From NCBI GenBank assembly GCA_945910005.1, contig OX246737.1:79571483-79635482 (forward strand): DNA of 64,000 nucleotides, written 5' to 3'. Below, piece after piece: positions 1 through 11,095 of the stretch. Source of the DNA: Isoperla grammatica (lineage: Eukaryota; Arthropoda; Insecta; Plecoptera; Perlodidae). The position numbers and the translations under genes are program-made. The notes beneath the pieces are model-generated. The model did no database searches. It saw only the letters and a program-made list of their open reading frames with translations, and was not told the DNA's origin. Within the stretch, counting starts at the first letter, position 1. Every line of letters begins with the position of its first letter.

Positions 1-323
1 AATTACAGATTAACCCATAAAACGCCATCAAATAGCAATGTTAACATTTATAACTTAACTATGTTGTGGCTAGTTTGTGTATGTGCGTCCATAGCGGCGT
101 CGCTGCTGCTTTTGGCCGCGAGGCGACTGTGTCGGAACTATGATGTGGCTAGTGTGTGTATGCGCGTCCATTAAGTAATTGTTTTCAGTATAGTCGTTAA
201 TTTATCAAGTCTGATGTGCTACTACTTATTTATCTTATTGCGTCTACGGAACTAAAAAAAACGTCAAAACTATCTACCAGACGAGCACAGATAACATGTG
301 AAAAAGCATTTTGTCACACTTAC

Positions 324-561
324 GTACCAGTTTAGGCAGACGTTAAGTGTCTTCTTCCGCAAATTAGGTGTCTTGAGCAGGTCCATGACACCGTAGACTC
401 TATCGACGCGCAACCCTGCAGCCGCCTTGCCCTTGCTGATGAAATCTGCCACGTCCAGCGCTTTCTCGGACTTGTTCTGTTTCACCCCTTTCTCCACGAT
501 GGTGACTGCTTCAAGCACGCGGCCCTGCGCCCACAGCCAGCGTGGGGACTCGTCTATAAGC
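324..561 (-). CDS. SLC22 transporter exon C (ESPRWL loop to TM7), partial gene
   Basis: Internal exon of a major-facilitator SLC22 (organic ion) transporter, a plasma-membrane protein that normally has 12 membrane segments and about 500-560 residues. The exon begins LIDESPRWLWAQGR, which contains the family signature ESPRWL after TM6. It continues through the charged cytoplasmic loop to NLRKKTLNVCLNW at the start of TM7. The acceptor is a strong cgttctgttgtcag ending at 562. The donor is either GTAAGT (exon to 324, phase 0) or GTACGT (exon to 328, phase 2). The first base completes the split codon left by exon B, giving HWW-LIDESPRWL without a gap. The next exon (TM7 on) would lie off the left edge. 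The 5' part of this exon and its acceptor are tandemly copied just upstream. Identity as SLC22 is firm; subfamily and substrate cannot be told. Confidence 0.9.
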
Positions 562-1330
562 CTGACAACAGAACGCTCGTTGCAACCCTTATCTATACCG
601 CATCTGTCATACACGCTGTTTCAACCCTCGCTCCACGGGGCTGACTGCCTGTAGCACGCGGCCCTGCGCCCACAGCCAGCTAGGAGCCTCAAGCCTGACA
701 ACAGAACGCTCGTTGCAACCCTTATCTATACCGCATCTGTCATACACGCTGTTTCAACCCTCGCTCCACGGTGCTGACTGCCTGTAGCACGCGGCCCTGC
801 GCCCACAGCCAGCTAGGAGCCTCAAGCCTGACAACAGAACGCTCGTTGCAACCCTTATCTATACCGCATCCGTCATACACGCTGTTTCAGCCCTCGCTCC
901 ACGGGGCTGACTGCCTGTAGCACGCGGCCCTGCGCCCACAGCCAGCGTGGAGCCTCAAGCCTGACAACAGAACGCTCGTTGCAACCCTTATCTATACCGC
1001 ATCCGTCATACACGCTGTTTCAGCCCTCGCTCCACGGGGCTGACTGCCTGTAGCACGCGGCCCTGCGCCCACAGCCAGCGTGGAGCCTCAAGCCTGACAA
1101 CAGAACGCTCGTTGCAACCCTTATCTATACCGCATCCGTCATACACGCTGTTTCAACCCTCGCTCCACGGGGCTGACTGCCTGTAGCACGCGGCCCTGCG
1201 CCCACAGCCAGCGTGGGGACTCGTCTATAAGCCTGACAACAGAACGCTCGTTGCAACCCTTATCTATACCGCATCTGTCATACACGCTGTTTCAACCCTC
1301 GCTCCACGGTGCTGACTGCCTGTAGCACAA
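562..1330 (-). repeat. 133-bp minisatellite built from SLC22 exon C 5' end and its acceptor
   Basis: Five complete units and one partial unit. The landmark gaacgctcg recurs at 571, 704, 837, 970, 1103 and 1242, a period of 133 bp with one 139-bp unit. Read on the minus strand, each full unit carries the acceptor (ttctgttgtcag) and then a diverged copy of the first part of exon C, for example APSWLWAQGR, ending in KQRV and a TGA. The units are therefore pseudo-exons, each with an intact acceptor, repeated in the intron just ahead of the true exon. Four units have a 6-bp deletion next to the acceptor; the outermost full unit (about 1211) keeps the original GACTCGTCTATAAGC form. Confidence 0.85.
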
Positions 1331-1967
1331 GGTTAACTCCACCGAATTACAAACGCTTCCGTTCTATAGTAGAGACCTAGTATAATGAATGCAACCAGCT
1401 CTGTTACATCGCGCCAAGCTTCTTGACTGGCCCCTGCTTTTATCTCAACCGTTTACATAGTAATAGGGCTTTACGTTTGCTAAGTGTTGAGGGGGGTGAG
1501 GGTTGAGGATCATGATAGTGTTTGATATTTGTCTGCGCATATTTACAAATGACGTAAACAAAAGGCAACTTTAGTTATAATTGAAATTATAATTTGAATA
1601 ATGTTGTTGGAAAGATGTAATGTAATCGCCTCCAAGGCTTCGTCGTCAAAAATAAAAGTCAAACGTACTAGAAAGCGTGATGACGACTTTGTTAATGCGC
1701 GTAAAAATAACACTTGTATAAAAGGAAAGTATCTGAACACAATGGTGATAGAAATACAGAATATTACCTATAGTACCGAAACGTTTCACACGTTTTATTT
1801 TAGAATGACATTGCTGACTTCAATTATTGTCACATTGTCTCGACCAATCATCATCAACACGTTTTCCAAATATGTCGTTGAAGTAATAACATTGGTTACG
1901 GTACACGAAATGTTCTATTGAATATATTACGTTCCCGCTGACGGACAGCTTCCGTAATTACGCGCAT
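1331..1967. other. SLC22 intron B-C, unique AT-rich part
   Basis: No convincing gene or repeat. Two opposed ORFs (65 and 106 codons) overlap here and have no recognisable content. Confidence 0.4.
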
Positions 1968-2562
1968 TGCGGGGCCGTGGGGTCGCCGTGGGGTCGCCGG
2001 GCAGTCGCCGTGCGGTCGCCGTGCGGTGGCCATGCGGTCGCCGTGGGGTCACCGTGCAGTCGCCGTACGGTGGCCATGCGGTGGCCATGCGGTCGCCGTG
2101 GGGTCGCCGGGCAGTCGCCGTGCGGTGGCCATGCGGTCGCCGTGGGGTCGCCGTGCAGTCGCCGTGCGGTGGCCATGCGGTCGCCGTGGGGTCGCCGTGG
2201 GGTCACCGGGCAGTCGCCGTGCTATGGCCATGCGGTCGCCGTGGGGTCGCCGTGCAGTCGCCGTGCGGTGGCCATGCGGTGGCCATGCGGTCGCCGTGGG
2301 GTCGCCGGGCAGTCGCCGTGCGGTGGCCATGCGGTCGCCATGGGGTCGCCGTGCAGTCGCCGTGCGGTGGCCATGCGGTCGCCGTGGGGTCGCCGTGCAG
2401 TCGCCGTGCGGTGGCCATGCGGTCGCCGTAGGCTCGGTGGCCATGCGGTCGCCATGGGGTCGCCGTGCAGTCGCCGTGCGGTGGCCATGCGGTCGCCGTG
2501 GGGTCGCCGTGCAGTCGCCGTGCGGTGGCCATGCGGTCGCCGTGGGGTCGCCGGGCGTCTGA
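1968..2562. repeat. GC-rich 11-bp minisatellite (GTCGCCGTGSG / GTGGCCATGCG)
   Basis: About 590 bp of 11-bp modules of the form GTSGCCRTGNN, often grouped in fours to give a 44-bp higher-order unit (GTGGCCATGCG followed by three GTCGCCGTG variants). Because 11 is not a multiple of 3 and no phase makes a stop, long ORFs appear in all six frames; they are artefacts. It lies within the SLC22 B-C intron. Confidence 0.9.
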
Positions 2563-2970
2563 CACAGGCGAGCTCGCTCGACCGAGGCTCAGATGTAAGA
2601 TGAACTCATCAAAGACAGCACAAAAGTTGATATTTCAATATGTTCTTGCCCTCGTAAGGATTCATTACTACGGTAGTTTGACCACAAGTTTATCGTGCAT
2701 TCTCCTATTAGATTCCTACAAAGTATGATTATTTTAGTTTTCTGCCTGAATAATCATTTAATCGTGTTTATGTACAAATAAAAAATTAGGCAGTTAGAAG
2801 TCTATGTACGGTCAATGACGCAAACAAGAGATCAGCTGCCACTATCAGGTACCTAAAGAATAATAATTCAGTTGATAAACATCACTTATACACGCCCTAC
2901 ATGCCCATGTACAAATTATTGTATTGGTTGGTTGGCCCTAATCTTCTCAACAGGCAGGCCGAGCGCGAGA
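2563..2970. other. Intronic spacer between minisatellites
   Basis: AT-rich sequence with no gene, repeat or RNA that I can recognise. Confidence 0.4.
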
Positions 2971-3812
2971 GATGATTGGTCCTACTAACAAGAGTGTCAC
3001 TAACTCACCACCAATGGCCGACCAGTAACAAGCTGGGAAGACCGTAGATCACTTGGAGCAGCAGTCGGTGAGGTATCAGGTATCATAGTGACCTACATCA
3101 GGCCGATGATTGGTCCTACTAACAAGAGCGTCACTAACTCACCACCAATAGCCGACCAGTAACAAGCTGGGAAGACCGTAGATCACTTGGAGCAGCAGTC
3201 GGTGAGGTATCAGGTATCATAGTGACCTACATCAGGCCGATGATTGGTCCTACTAACAAGAGTGTCACTAACTCACCACCAATAGCCGACCAGTAACAAG
3301 CTGTGAAGAACGTAGATCACTTGGAGCAGCAGTCGGTGGGGTATCAGGTATCATAGTGACCTACATCAGGCCGATGATTGGTCCTACTAACAAGAGCGTC
3401 ACTAACTCACCACCAATAGCCGACCAGTAACAAGCTGTGAAGACCGTAGATCACTTGGAGCAGCAGTCGGTGGGGTATCAGGTATCATAGTGACCTACAT
3501 CAGGCCGATGATTGGTCCTACTAACAAGAGCGTCACTAACTCACCACCAATAGCCGACCAGTAACAAGCTGTGAAGACCGTAGATCACTTGGAGCAGCAG
3601 TCGGTGGGGTATCAGGTACCATAGTGACCTACATCAGGCCGATGAGTGGTCCTACTAACAAGAGCGTCACTAACTCACCACCAATAGCCGACCAGTAACA
3701 AGCTGTGAAGACCGTAGATCACTTGGAGCAGCAGTCGGTGAGGTATCAGGTATCATAGTGACCTACATCAGGCCGATGATTGGTCCTACTAACAAGAGCG
3801 TCACTAACTCAC
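2971..3812 (-). repeat. 134-bp minisatellite built from SLC22 exon B 3' end and its donor
   Basis: Units start (gatgattggtcc) at 2971, 3105, 3239, 3373, 3507, 3641 and 3775, an exact 134-bp period; the last runs into exon B itself. On the minus strand each unit copies the 3' half of exon B and the donor (TTGGTG followed by gtgagttagtg) plus some intron. In the copies the upstream reading frame is closed (CTG ATG TAG), but the last ~60 exon bases and the donor are nearly identical to the real exon. The array places about six extra good donors downstream of the true one in the transcript. Confidence 0.88.
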
Positions 3813-3981
3813 CACCAATGGCCGACCAGTAACAAGCTGTGAAGACCGTAGATTACTTGGAGCAGCAGTCGATCCGGTATGAGGTAGCCCCACATAGCGA
3901 CCAACATCAGGCCGAAGGCGAAGGATGCCTGGAAGCTGATTCCACACGCCGTTCTCTTCGAGGGGCCCACAATCTCCATAG
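3813..3981 (-). CDS. SLC22 transporter exon B (TM5-TM6)
   Basis: Internal 169-bp exon of the SLC22 gene. It begins with CT after the acceptor ttctctgctctag, then reads MEIVGPSKRTACGISFQ and two hydrophobic stretches (FAFGLMLVAMWGYLI and LLLQVIYGLHSLLLVG), ending HW plus TG. The E-x-VGP-x-x-R motif ahead of TM5 is an SLC22 hallmark. The two leading bases complete the codon left by exon A (A+CT), giving GFVL-TMEIVGP. The trailing TG joins the G of exon C to give HWW-LIDESPRWL. Both joins fall where SLC22 proteins align without gaps, so A, B and C are taken as one gene. The donor is gtgagt. The ATG at 3979 is internal, not a start. Confidence 0.92.
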
Positions 3982-4814
3982 CTAGAGCAGAGAATCATCA
4001 TCATCTGTATTTGGTTGCAGCTGTAACCGTACTTGGTTGAGAGTCTTATATTGCCTTGCTAAAGATAACCATTTGCTTTGAATTATTAGGCTTATTATAT
4101 TATATATATTATTACTATTAGTGGTATCTGGTGCCCGAGGGTTCTGCGCACCACGGTTTGGCTGCGATGACCTAACGGGCACTTAAAAGTAAGATGCTGT
4201 TGTGACGACACATAATTCGTTTACAACTTAAGAAGCACGAATCCCTAACGTTTCTTCCCGATTATTTATACAATTCGGTTCCGTTAAGTTGGTTGCAGCA
4301 AACGACAAATACGTCATGAGTTACGTCATAGGTTTGTACAGGAAATTTAGGTTTTTTCGTAACTTGGAAGGTTTATAATTTACGTTCGAAGTTCGTTAAT
4401 TTCTTTTTTTTTATTGTACATGTGACTTTATCAAAAACTTGATTATTACAATCTTTAAACTAAACGCACAAAGTAAGAAGTCCCAAAACATCCCTCCCAA
4501 GAGGCGTGGTCCAATGGCGTGGTGACGTATAGGAAGAAGCCGCGGCATGTTGGTGCGAAAACGTTAAATGGCGGCTCAATGTGTGTGGTTGACGATAAGA
4601 AAATATCTTTGAAAATCGAAGAATAATTGGGTTAGTAGGTTATGTTGCATATTGACGGTAATAAATGTAAAGACAAACATGCTCTTTGTGTTTTACACCT
4701 TTTGGTGTGGATAGGCGTGCTTATTTGATTTTCTACGCTTTGGGACTGGAAGTGACTAGCCTAGGCCTAATCTAGGCTAGTCGTAGTTTTGTAGTGAAAG
4801 CTAAAGACAGGAAA
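3982..4814. other. Start of the ~36-kb SLC22 intron; possible plus-strand 5' region
   Basis: AT-rich intron sequence. At 4490-4620 the composition changes (gcggcatgttggtgcg, atggcggctcaatg), which would suit a promoter or 5' UTR for the plus-strand exon at 4815. No TATA box is convincing. Confidence 0.3.
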
Positions 4815-4843
4815 ATGTTCGATGCAGAGCCACTAGGCTGCAG
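4815..4843 (+). CDS. First coding exon of unrecognised plus-strand gene
   Basis: ATG (context gaaaATG) opens MFDAEPLGC and ends in AG before a textbook donor GTGAGT. The phase-2 end joins the next exon at 4997 to read GCRFCKNIC without a break. Only 29 bp long, so on its own it would be weak; the support is the donor and the in-phase junction. It lies inside the large SLC22 intron on the opposite strand. Confidence 0.5.
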
Positions 4844-4996
4844 GTGAGTTCTGGTAGGCCTAGGGTAGGCCTAGGCCTATTTTTAGGCCTAGGCTAGCCT
4901 AGGGCTTGGAATGCTTGAAAGGTGGCTTGAATTTGAGAAAAAAGGAGCTTTTTGATACACGACTAGGCCTATTATGTACTGAATTGTTTGTTTCAG

Positions 4997-5105
4997 ATTT
5001 TGTAAAAATATCTGCAGCAGGATGCAAAAAAGGCTAGAAAGCAAAACTCAGGCAGTGAAACTTAGTCAAACCCAAGTGACACGCCTCACACTGAGGAATG
5101 CCGAA
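4997..5105 (+). CDS. Second exon of unrecognised plus-strand gene (Cys-rich, basic)
   Basis: Acceptor tttgtttcag; then 109 bp reading FCKNICSRMQKRLESK and on to LTLRNAE; donor GTAGGC, phase 0. The peptide has cysteines in the order C-x2-C-x3-C if the first exon's last cysteine is included, then a lysine/glutamine-rich helix-like stretch. I do not recognise the family. It joins in phase with the exon at 8581, giving RNAE-FLQMNQNFQ. A small zinc-binding plus coiled-coil N-terminus is a reasonable guess, not a finding. Confidence 0.5.
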
Positions 5106-5266
5106 GTAGGCTAACCTACCAGTATTTCAATGTAGGCTAGGCCTAGGACTAGGCCGTAGGGCCTAGGAGGTATTTAGTCTAGGCCTAGTAGGCCTACAAA
5201 ATATGTGTGTAGTTAAAATACCCTTGCCACAGGCAAATACAAATTTACAACCCAAAATATAGTCCT

Positions 5267-6207
5267 CAGTGGCGTAACTAGGAATTATTTCGGGGGGGGG
5301 GTTAATTAAGGAAAAGCCAGATGAGGGGACCGAAAGGGGTCTGGGGCGAAGCCCCAGCCGCCGGAGGCCATTTCGCCGAAGGCGAAATTTCCCTTCACTT
5401 TGATAACTATTTCGTGCTTTTTAGACTCAAAGAATACTACTCGAACCACTACTCGTTTGATTGTATTATATTGAAGTTACAGTGTTACAGTAGGTATTAA
5501 TTATAGTTCTAAATAAGAATTGCATAGAAATTGTGTCTTTAATGCTTTATGGTTATTCAATATAATCTCAACATGAAGTGAAACATTGTGGTCACAAAGT
5601 CACAAACATTTAAATTTTAAACCACAGATGGTGATATTGTAATATTAGATTAATGCATTTTTATTTATAGGCACCCTCACTTTTACTGGTTCGAGCGAAA
5701 GGTATATTAGTTGTAGATGAACACATAAATATAATTGTTGAAAAAAATTATATATCTTATCTAAGTGAAGTGGTATGATAAATATAATGAAAATGTTATT
5801 TGTAGCGATTGTTATACACTGAAGTGGTTTAAGGATCTTACACTTTGGGGGCATGTATTATGGGGATCACTCAGTTTCAAATTAGCTTACCCGATGGCCC
5901 CATAAAAAAAATTCCAAAGACATACTTTTCCCCGTTGTTTGTGTATGTCTATATTGAATTTGCACTAGTGGAATTTGTATTCTGTTGCAAATAAAGGCCT
6001 AATAATAAAATTCGGATTAGATCCCTAATCGTAACTTTTTAAGGGCTTTTCAAACATATCTTTAGTTCTAAAATCGTTTGAGAGACCGATCGGTAAGAAC
6101 GAATTTACGAATGAAAATAATATATAGTATTAAGTAAAATCATTCTCGATGTAGTTTCGGGGGGGGGGGGTTAAACCCCCTAAACCCCCCCCTTAGTTAC
6201 GCCACTG
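5267..6207. mobile_element. CAGTGGCGTAACTA-type TIR transposon, non-autonomous, 941 bp
   Basis: Ends are CAGTGGCGTAACTAGG and CTTAGTTACGCCACTG, inverted, each followed inward by a G or C run (ggggggg...ttaa and ttaa...ccccc). The flanks share AGTCCT (5261-5266 and 6208-6213), a 6-bp target-site duplication. Termini of this kind are common on hAT-like non-autonomous elements, which usually make 8-bp duplications, so the superfamily is open. It contains a short inverted GAAGCCCCAGCCGCCGG / TTTCGCCGAAGGCGAAA stretch near the left end. No transposase is seen. Confidence 0.8.
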
Positions 6208-8197
6208 AGTCCTATTGACACAATTAACAGCTGCACTGTGGCTTGAAGTGTTCCAACCTCTATTGGCACTATTACTGTGCTAATAGATAATTTACAGTTG
6301 TGAGCTGCTAAGTCGGGACCATAATCATATAATTCTGGAATTCACGTAGGCCTGTAGACACACGTCAACGTAATAGGGTTAGGCGTACATATTCAGTCAA
6401 TCGGACACGATGATCATTAACATGGTCTGCCTACACGTCTCCCGAAGATCGTTCTGTATTCTATTATTCTGACCCATTAGGCCTAGTGCTAGGCGTGGTA
6501 TTTTTGTACTGCACTAGGGCATATGTTCAACCAAATAATAGTAATCTTTGGTTCAACCCATGGCCTTTATGTGTGGTTTAACCCATTGGACAATAAGAAT
6601 AAACTTCCTTTGGTAGGCCTTTAGGCAAATATTTTGCCAGAATAAATAATAATACGGGAAGCTTCCGTCGATTCCTGGCGACAGCTGGCCTAGCGGCATA
6701 CTTCAGTACTAGATGAATTATCGACGCGTAGAAGTTCACTCGCTGCATCCACAGGGGCAAATCTTTTATCGACTGACTTGCGATGTAGCGGCTTGACTTT
6801 GGACTTTATGAACGGGCCCTGCTTCCCGTATTATAGTCCTCCCAACGAAACTATTCTCATGCTTTCGTCATAACCCCTGAGGCCTCGAAATAAACTTCCG
6901 CGGACGGTTTACTGCCTGTGTTCATGCGCGCACTATTGCCGAATACTAAGATGGCGCTCGACGAAATTAGCAGCTCCTGCACTGCAATCACGTAACTTTC
7001 CTGGCGGAGGCTTGTGGAACTCGGGAGTTCGACGAGTCTCCGCCAGGTGGAGATCAAGTAGACCTTGTTGTGTAGCCAATGAGAGTTGGAGAATTCGAAA
7101 AAGTTCACAGGAACTATCAAAATCCAGCAAGCTGTGAGCAACATTGGCAGTCTTTTGTTTTTATTGAAAGCCTGTCAAAATGTATCAAAATTCACACTTT
7201 ACTGAGTAGATCCATAAAGTAACTACTCGCAGCAAGTATTTATTCTAATATTCCACTGTGTTCTAGAGGTAGGTCTAAACTGTAAAGGTATAGTCCGTCC
7301 TACTTTAGTTTTATGAAATAAGTTGTTTAAACATTGGCGTTTCCGCCATTTCTTGGTATCGAAAGCTGTGAATGGCTGGGTTCCCGTGATCTATTTTCAA
7401 TTATCACTTCTCTCCACACAGGATTTATTGGTTTTGTTACTACAAACTCATATTTGTATTTAATTTTTAAAAATATTCGTCGTGTAATATTATCAATAGC
7501 AACCTACACAAATGAGAGAATTGCCATTTATCAACGTCGGACAAGTTGGCCAACTCACGAACTGAGACAATCCGACGCAATCTTCCATCAAGCACACGGA
7601 GGAATGACAAGTTAAGTTGCCATTCTTACATGGCCTGTGTAGAAAGCATGAGAATAGATTCGTTGGGAGGACTATATTCTGGTAAGGTATTTGCTATAGG
7701 GTTTCAAGGCCCTAAATTGACATGTATGATCAATCATCATCGTACGAAAAGACAATGTTGTCAGATGTAAACCCGTGTCAATTGGAATTAATATCCGACG
7801 GCAAATTTTTGTTACAGTGTTTCTTACTAATGTAAATTGGGTTTCAATGTTAGTGCAATCATGGCAATCGTGTCAACAGCCTCCATTATGTTTATAGGGA
7901 GTATGCAATAACGTCATTTCCGGTATCGCATGGTGGCCATATTGAGGTACTCTGTAAACATTTGTTTACGTTCTTCCGATACTTCATTGTTGCAATATTG
8001 CAGATGTCCTTTGACTGACACATCAACTGTTTTCAAACAAAGGTTCCGTATTATGACTAAAAACAAAAAAAGCACGCGTAAACTCTGTTCGAAGACAATC
8101 ATTTGCATGTTTTATCATTTGTTTTCATTGTTGTTATCATTTTCTTGAACTTTTACCTGCACACATCAATCTAAACGGCTTGATTTTTCCTAGATAA
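6208..8197. other. Intronic sequence, no recognised gene
   Basis: Several ORFs of 60-95 codons on both strands have no family resemblance, and none shows convincing splice context. A dispersed motif GATCAAGTAGACCTTG is at 7053-7068 (discussed in findings). At 7905-7945 a tgcaataacgtcatttccgg / atggtggccata cluster looks promoter-like, but no coding support follows. Confidence 0.35.
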
Positions 8198-8580
8198 CAC
8201 TACGTTTATCAAGCGGACTGGGTTCGGACTGACTTCAGTTCGAACCGAGCTCGGAACCCGTTTAGCAAGCATACTTCAACCCGGGCTAGCCATCACGGAC
8301 CGAGTTCGGTACCTAGGCACGGCCTTGTTTATTACAACAAGGCCCACTAGCAGGCAGTGCGCTTTGCAGTGGTAGTGGGCGGTGGGCGCCAACCATCATC
8401 TGTCTAGTTTGGAAGATGGTGTTGTGACAGCTGCTCTGCGGAATCTTTTAATGTTTTTTGTCAGTACGTTTGTAAAAATAATAAACGTTTCCGGGCACCA
8501 TTTTTAACGATGTATCCCTCCAGTGTGTTACCCAAGTGTTATCTATATGCAATTTATTTCTTTTAAATTTACTTGCTCAG

Positions 8581-8741
8581 TTCCTTCAAATGAATCAAAA
8601 CTTCCAGAGTAGAATCATTAGGCGGCGATGTCAAATGGCCTTCAATATGCTCACCATGCAACAGTTTGAAGAAGAAAATACATTTTTGGGGTATCATCAA
8701 GCGCTTGCTGATGCCATACAAATCCCTGTCACATATTCACC
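8581..8741 (+). CDS. Third exon of unrecognised plus-strand gene (helical, acidic)
   Basis: Acceptor ttaaatttacttgctcag, then 161 bp reading FLQMNQNFQSRIIRRRC, continuing through LTMQQFEEENTFLGYH to IPVTYSP; donor GTAAGA, phase 2. The open frame, codon choice and both splice sites make this the best exon of the plus-strand gene. It starts in phase 0, matching the end of the exon at 5105. It lies inside the possible limits of the inverted-repeat island that starts at 8198, so either the island border is further right (about 9169) or the exon belongs to the element. I do not recognise the protein. Confidence 0.55.
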
Positions 8742-9270
8742 GTAAGACAACAATGAAACAAATGAATTGAATCGATGGATAAACAACAAGCTGTCAAAAA
8801 ATAATTTCGTCTGATTTTGGAAAACAAAACAAAAAACAAACAAATACACATACAAAACTTTCGCTTAGTTGTTGTCCATCATTAAAGTTTCAAATGGCGA
8901 GCAGTTACTATTGCTACACTTGTTTTTATTTCTATAGTTGCAATTTTATTATTTTGACAGCTGATGGTTTGTCCATAAGTTCAATTCATTTGTTAAACAA
9001 CACAAAGCAGGTTTTTACAAGATTGGCGGGAATCGGGATGCAGTTGCTGTTGTTTTTGTTTTAAAATGTCACTTTCAGTCCGGAACCGTTTACCAACAGG
9101 GACTCAGTTCTATTAAACCGGGCTAGATCGGCATCTTAATAGAACTGAAATAAGCTCGAGCTGAGGTGTTTATCAGTCGAACTCGGTGCGCACTGAACTC
9201 AGCTCCCACCGCTCAGTCCGCACCAAGGACCTTATATAAAGCACTGGAGGGGCGCTGGCCTCTGTTGCAG

Positions 9271-11071
9271 TGAAGCCAGTTTTGCGGCGCGCGGCCGAGC
9301 AGCGGCCATATTGTGACTGGAAGGATTTCAATGCATGCATCTTTCCCCGCCCCCTCGGCGGCCCCCCGCACGTGACTTTTTCCACGATGTGTCGCTACAG
9401 TTTTCGGCGCCCGGCCTTTGGCTACTCGGGTTTTTTTTTTCGACTTTCCACCCCCCCCCCCCCTTCACCCCCTCACCTCGTGTTTTATCTCGTCAAGTGT
9501 GCGATTTTGGCGCTCTCGTTTTGCGGTAAAAATTGTAAAAAATTCAAATGTTTTTTTGGGAATTTTTCAGATGCTTTTGATCGCAAGTCAATTGATTGGC
9601 GCATCTTTTTGTAAGAATTGTATGAATTTTAATGGTCCCTTTTAAAAGTTACGGGCACTTAAACTCGAAAAAATTTGCGAAATTTGGATTTGACGGATCT
9701 GGTACGTTTTTAACGCGTCACATTCAAACGGCTCTGCCCGTCGAACCAAACGAGATATAACGTTCGTTTTTGTTTCGTTACCGACGCTTACCATCTGGGT
9801 AACTGAAATTTGGAAATTTTTTGGATTCGTCCCAGAACTTTCGTCAATCAAATTGTGTACATTTGGTAAAGTGCGTTTTTATAAAGCGCGTGTAACACTT
9901 TTTTCCACATTTTTTGTTTGAAAATTTTCTCGACTTTTTCATTTTGATAAATAACCACTAATCTTGATTATTAACGAAGTGATTTTTTAATTTCGTCCCG
10001 GATGCTTAGTTATGGGCACTTTTCCATTAATTCTACACGGTTTCAGTTTTGATTTGTTTGCGTCAAGTTGGTACTTCCGAAATGGGTTTTTTTTCTTTAG
10101 GCCGATGCTGAACACTTGCCCGTACAGGGGCATGAAAAAACATTTTCGAAAAGTCACCCCTTTACCGAATGACAGATGTTCCCGCAACGCACTTTTCACG
10201 GCGTTAAGAAGACACGCATACAAAAGTTTTGTTTTTGTATATTAAAAGGGATTTTAATATGCCATCCAACATACATTTGTAGTTAGTATTATTAAATGCA
10301 CATTTGTCTATCCGAAAACGTTACGTTAAAAAATTAGACTTTACGGGTGTCCGAGTTACGGTGCTTTAACGGATTTCACGCGTAGCCGTTTTTTGTCGGA
10401 ATTTGTCTTTGGGAATTTTTCAAAGTCTTAAAAAAGCATGTTGGAATTTTTTCTAATTATCGTTTTCCGTTTTACCGTGTCCGAGACTATTTTTGACATA
10501 TTGAATGTACCCGGACGTACCGGGCACGTACCGTCTTCGTATTTTTGTAATTTTAATTTTTAATTTTCAGTTTTGAACGTCCCCCAAATGTCCCGTTTTG
10601 AAATCGGACCACCCGTTTTGGTATCATTAAAAAGAGCGTTCCAATACCTTTCAGTACATGTGCAGTTTGTTGACGTCACACTTACCGGGACGTACCGGAA
10701 AGCTTTTGTACGTGCAAAATTCAACTTTTTTGTTTTTGACCACCCAAATTACGAATTTGTTATGAGTTTTTTCGGAATTTTTCGTCGGAATAACTTTTCT
10801 CTATTCTTTATTAAATATGTTTAGTTTTTAATTTATCGAAAAACCTCAAAACACGACGACGGGGGGGGTGCCGTATACATTAATGTAATCTGAAGATAAT
10901 CAATTTCGACACTCACATTTGTCTTTGATGGCTTATTGTAGTTAGTATGACACATCGTGGAAAAAGTCACGTGCGGGGGGCCGCCGAGGGGGCGGGGAAA
11001 GATGCATGCATTGAAATCCTTCCAGTCCCAATATGGCCGCCGCTCGGCCGCGCGCCGCAAAACCGGCTTCA
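9271..11071. mobile_element. 1.8-kb TIR element with 123-bp terminal inverted repeats
   Basis: 9271-9393 and 10949-11071 are inverted and nearly identical, starting TGAAGCCAGTTTTGCGG and ending at the block ccacgatgtgtc. The arms are very GC-rich with an ATGCATGCAT core. The interior is T-rich and repeats short motifs (gggcactt, cgtaccggg, ggaatttttc). The interior has no transposase-like ORF. Inserted in the left arm of the larger palindrome. Confidence 0.75.
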
Positions 11072-11095
11072 GCCTTAGACCAGTAATATGCGAGG

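Noticed and set aside
1967..2603. Long overlapping ORFs (up to 208 codons) on both strands
   Set aside because: They translate an 11-bp GC repeat that lacks stops in every phase; six-frame openness shows they are not selected.
9270..9645. Overlapping ORFs sharing RPYCDWKDFNACIFPRPL with 10.9-11.1 kb
   Set aside because: The shared peptide is the terminal inverted repeat of the 1.8-kb element read in both copies; not a gene.
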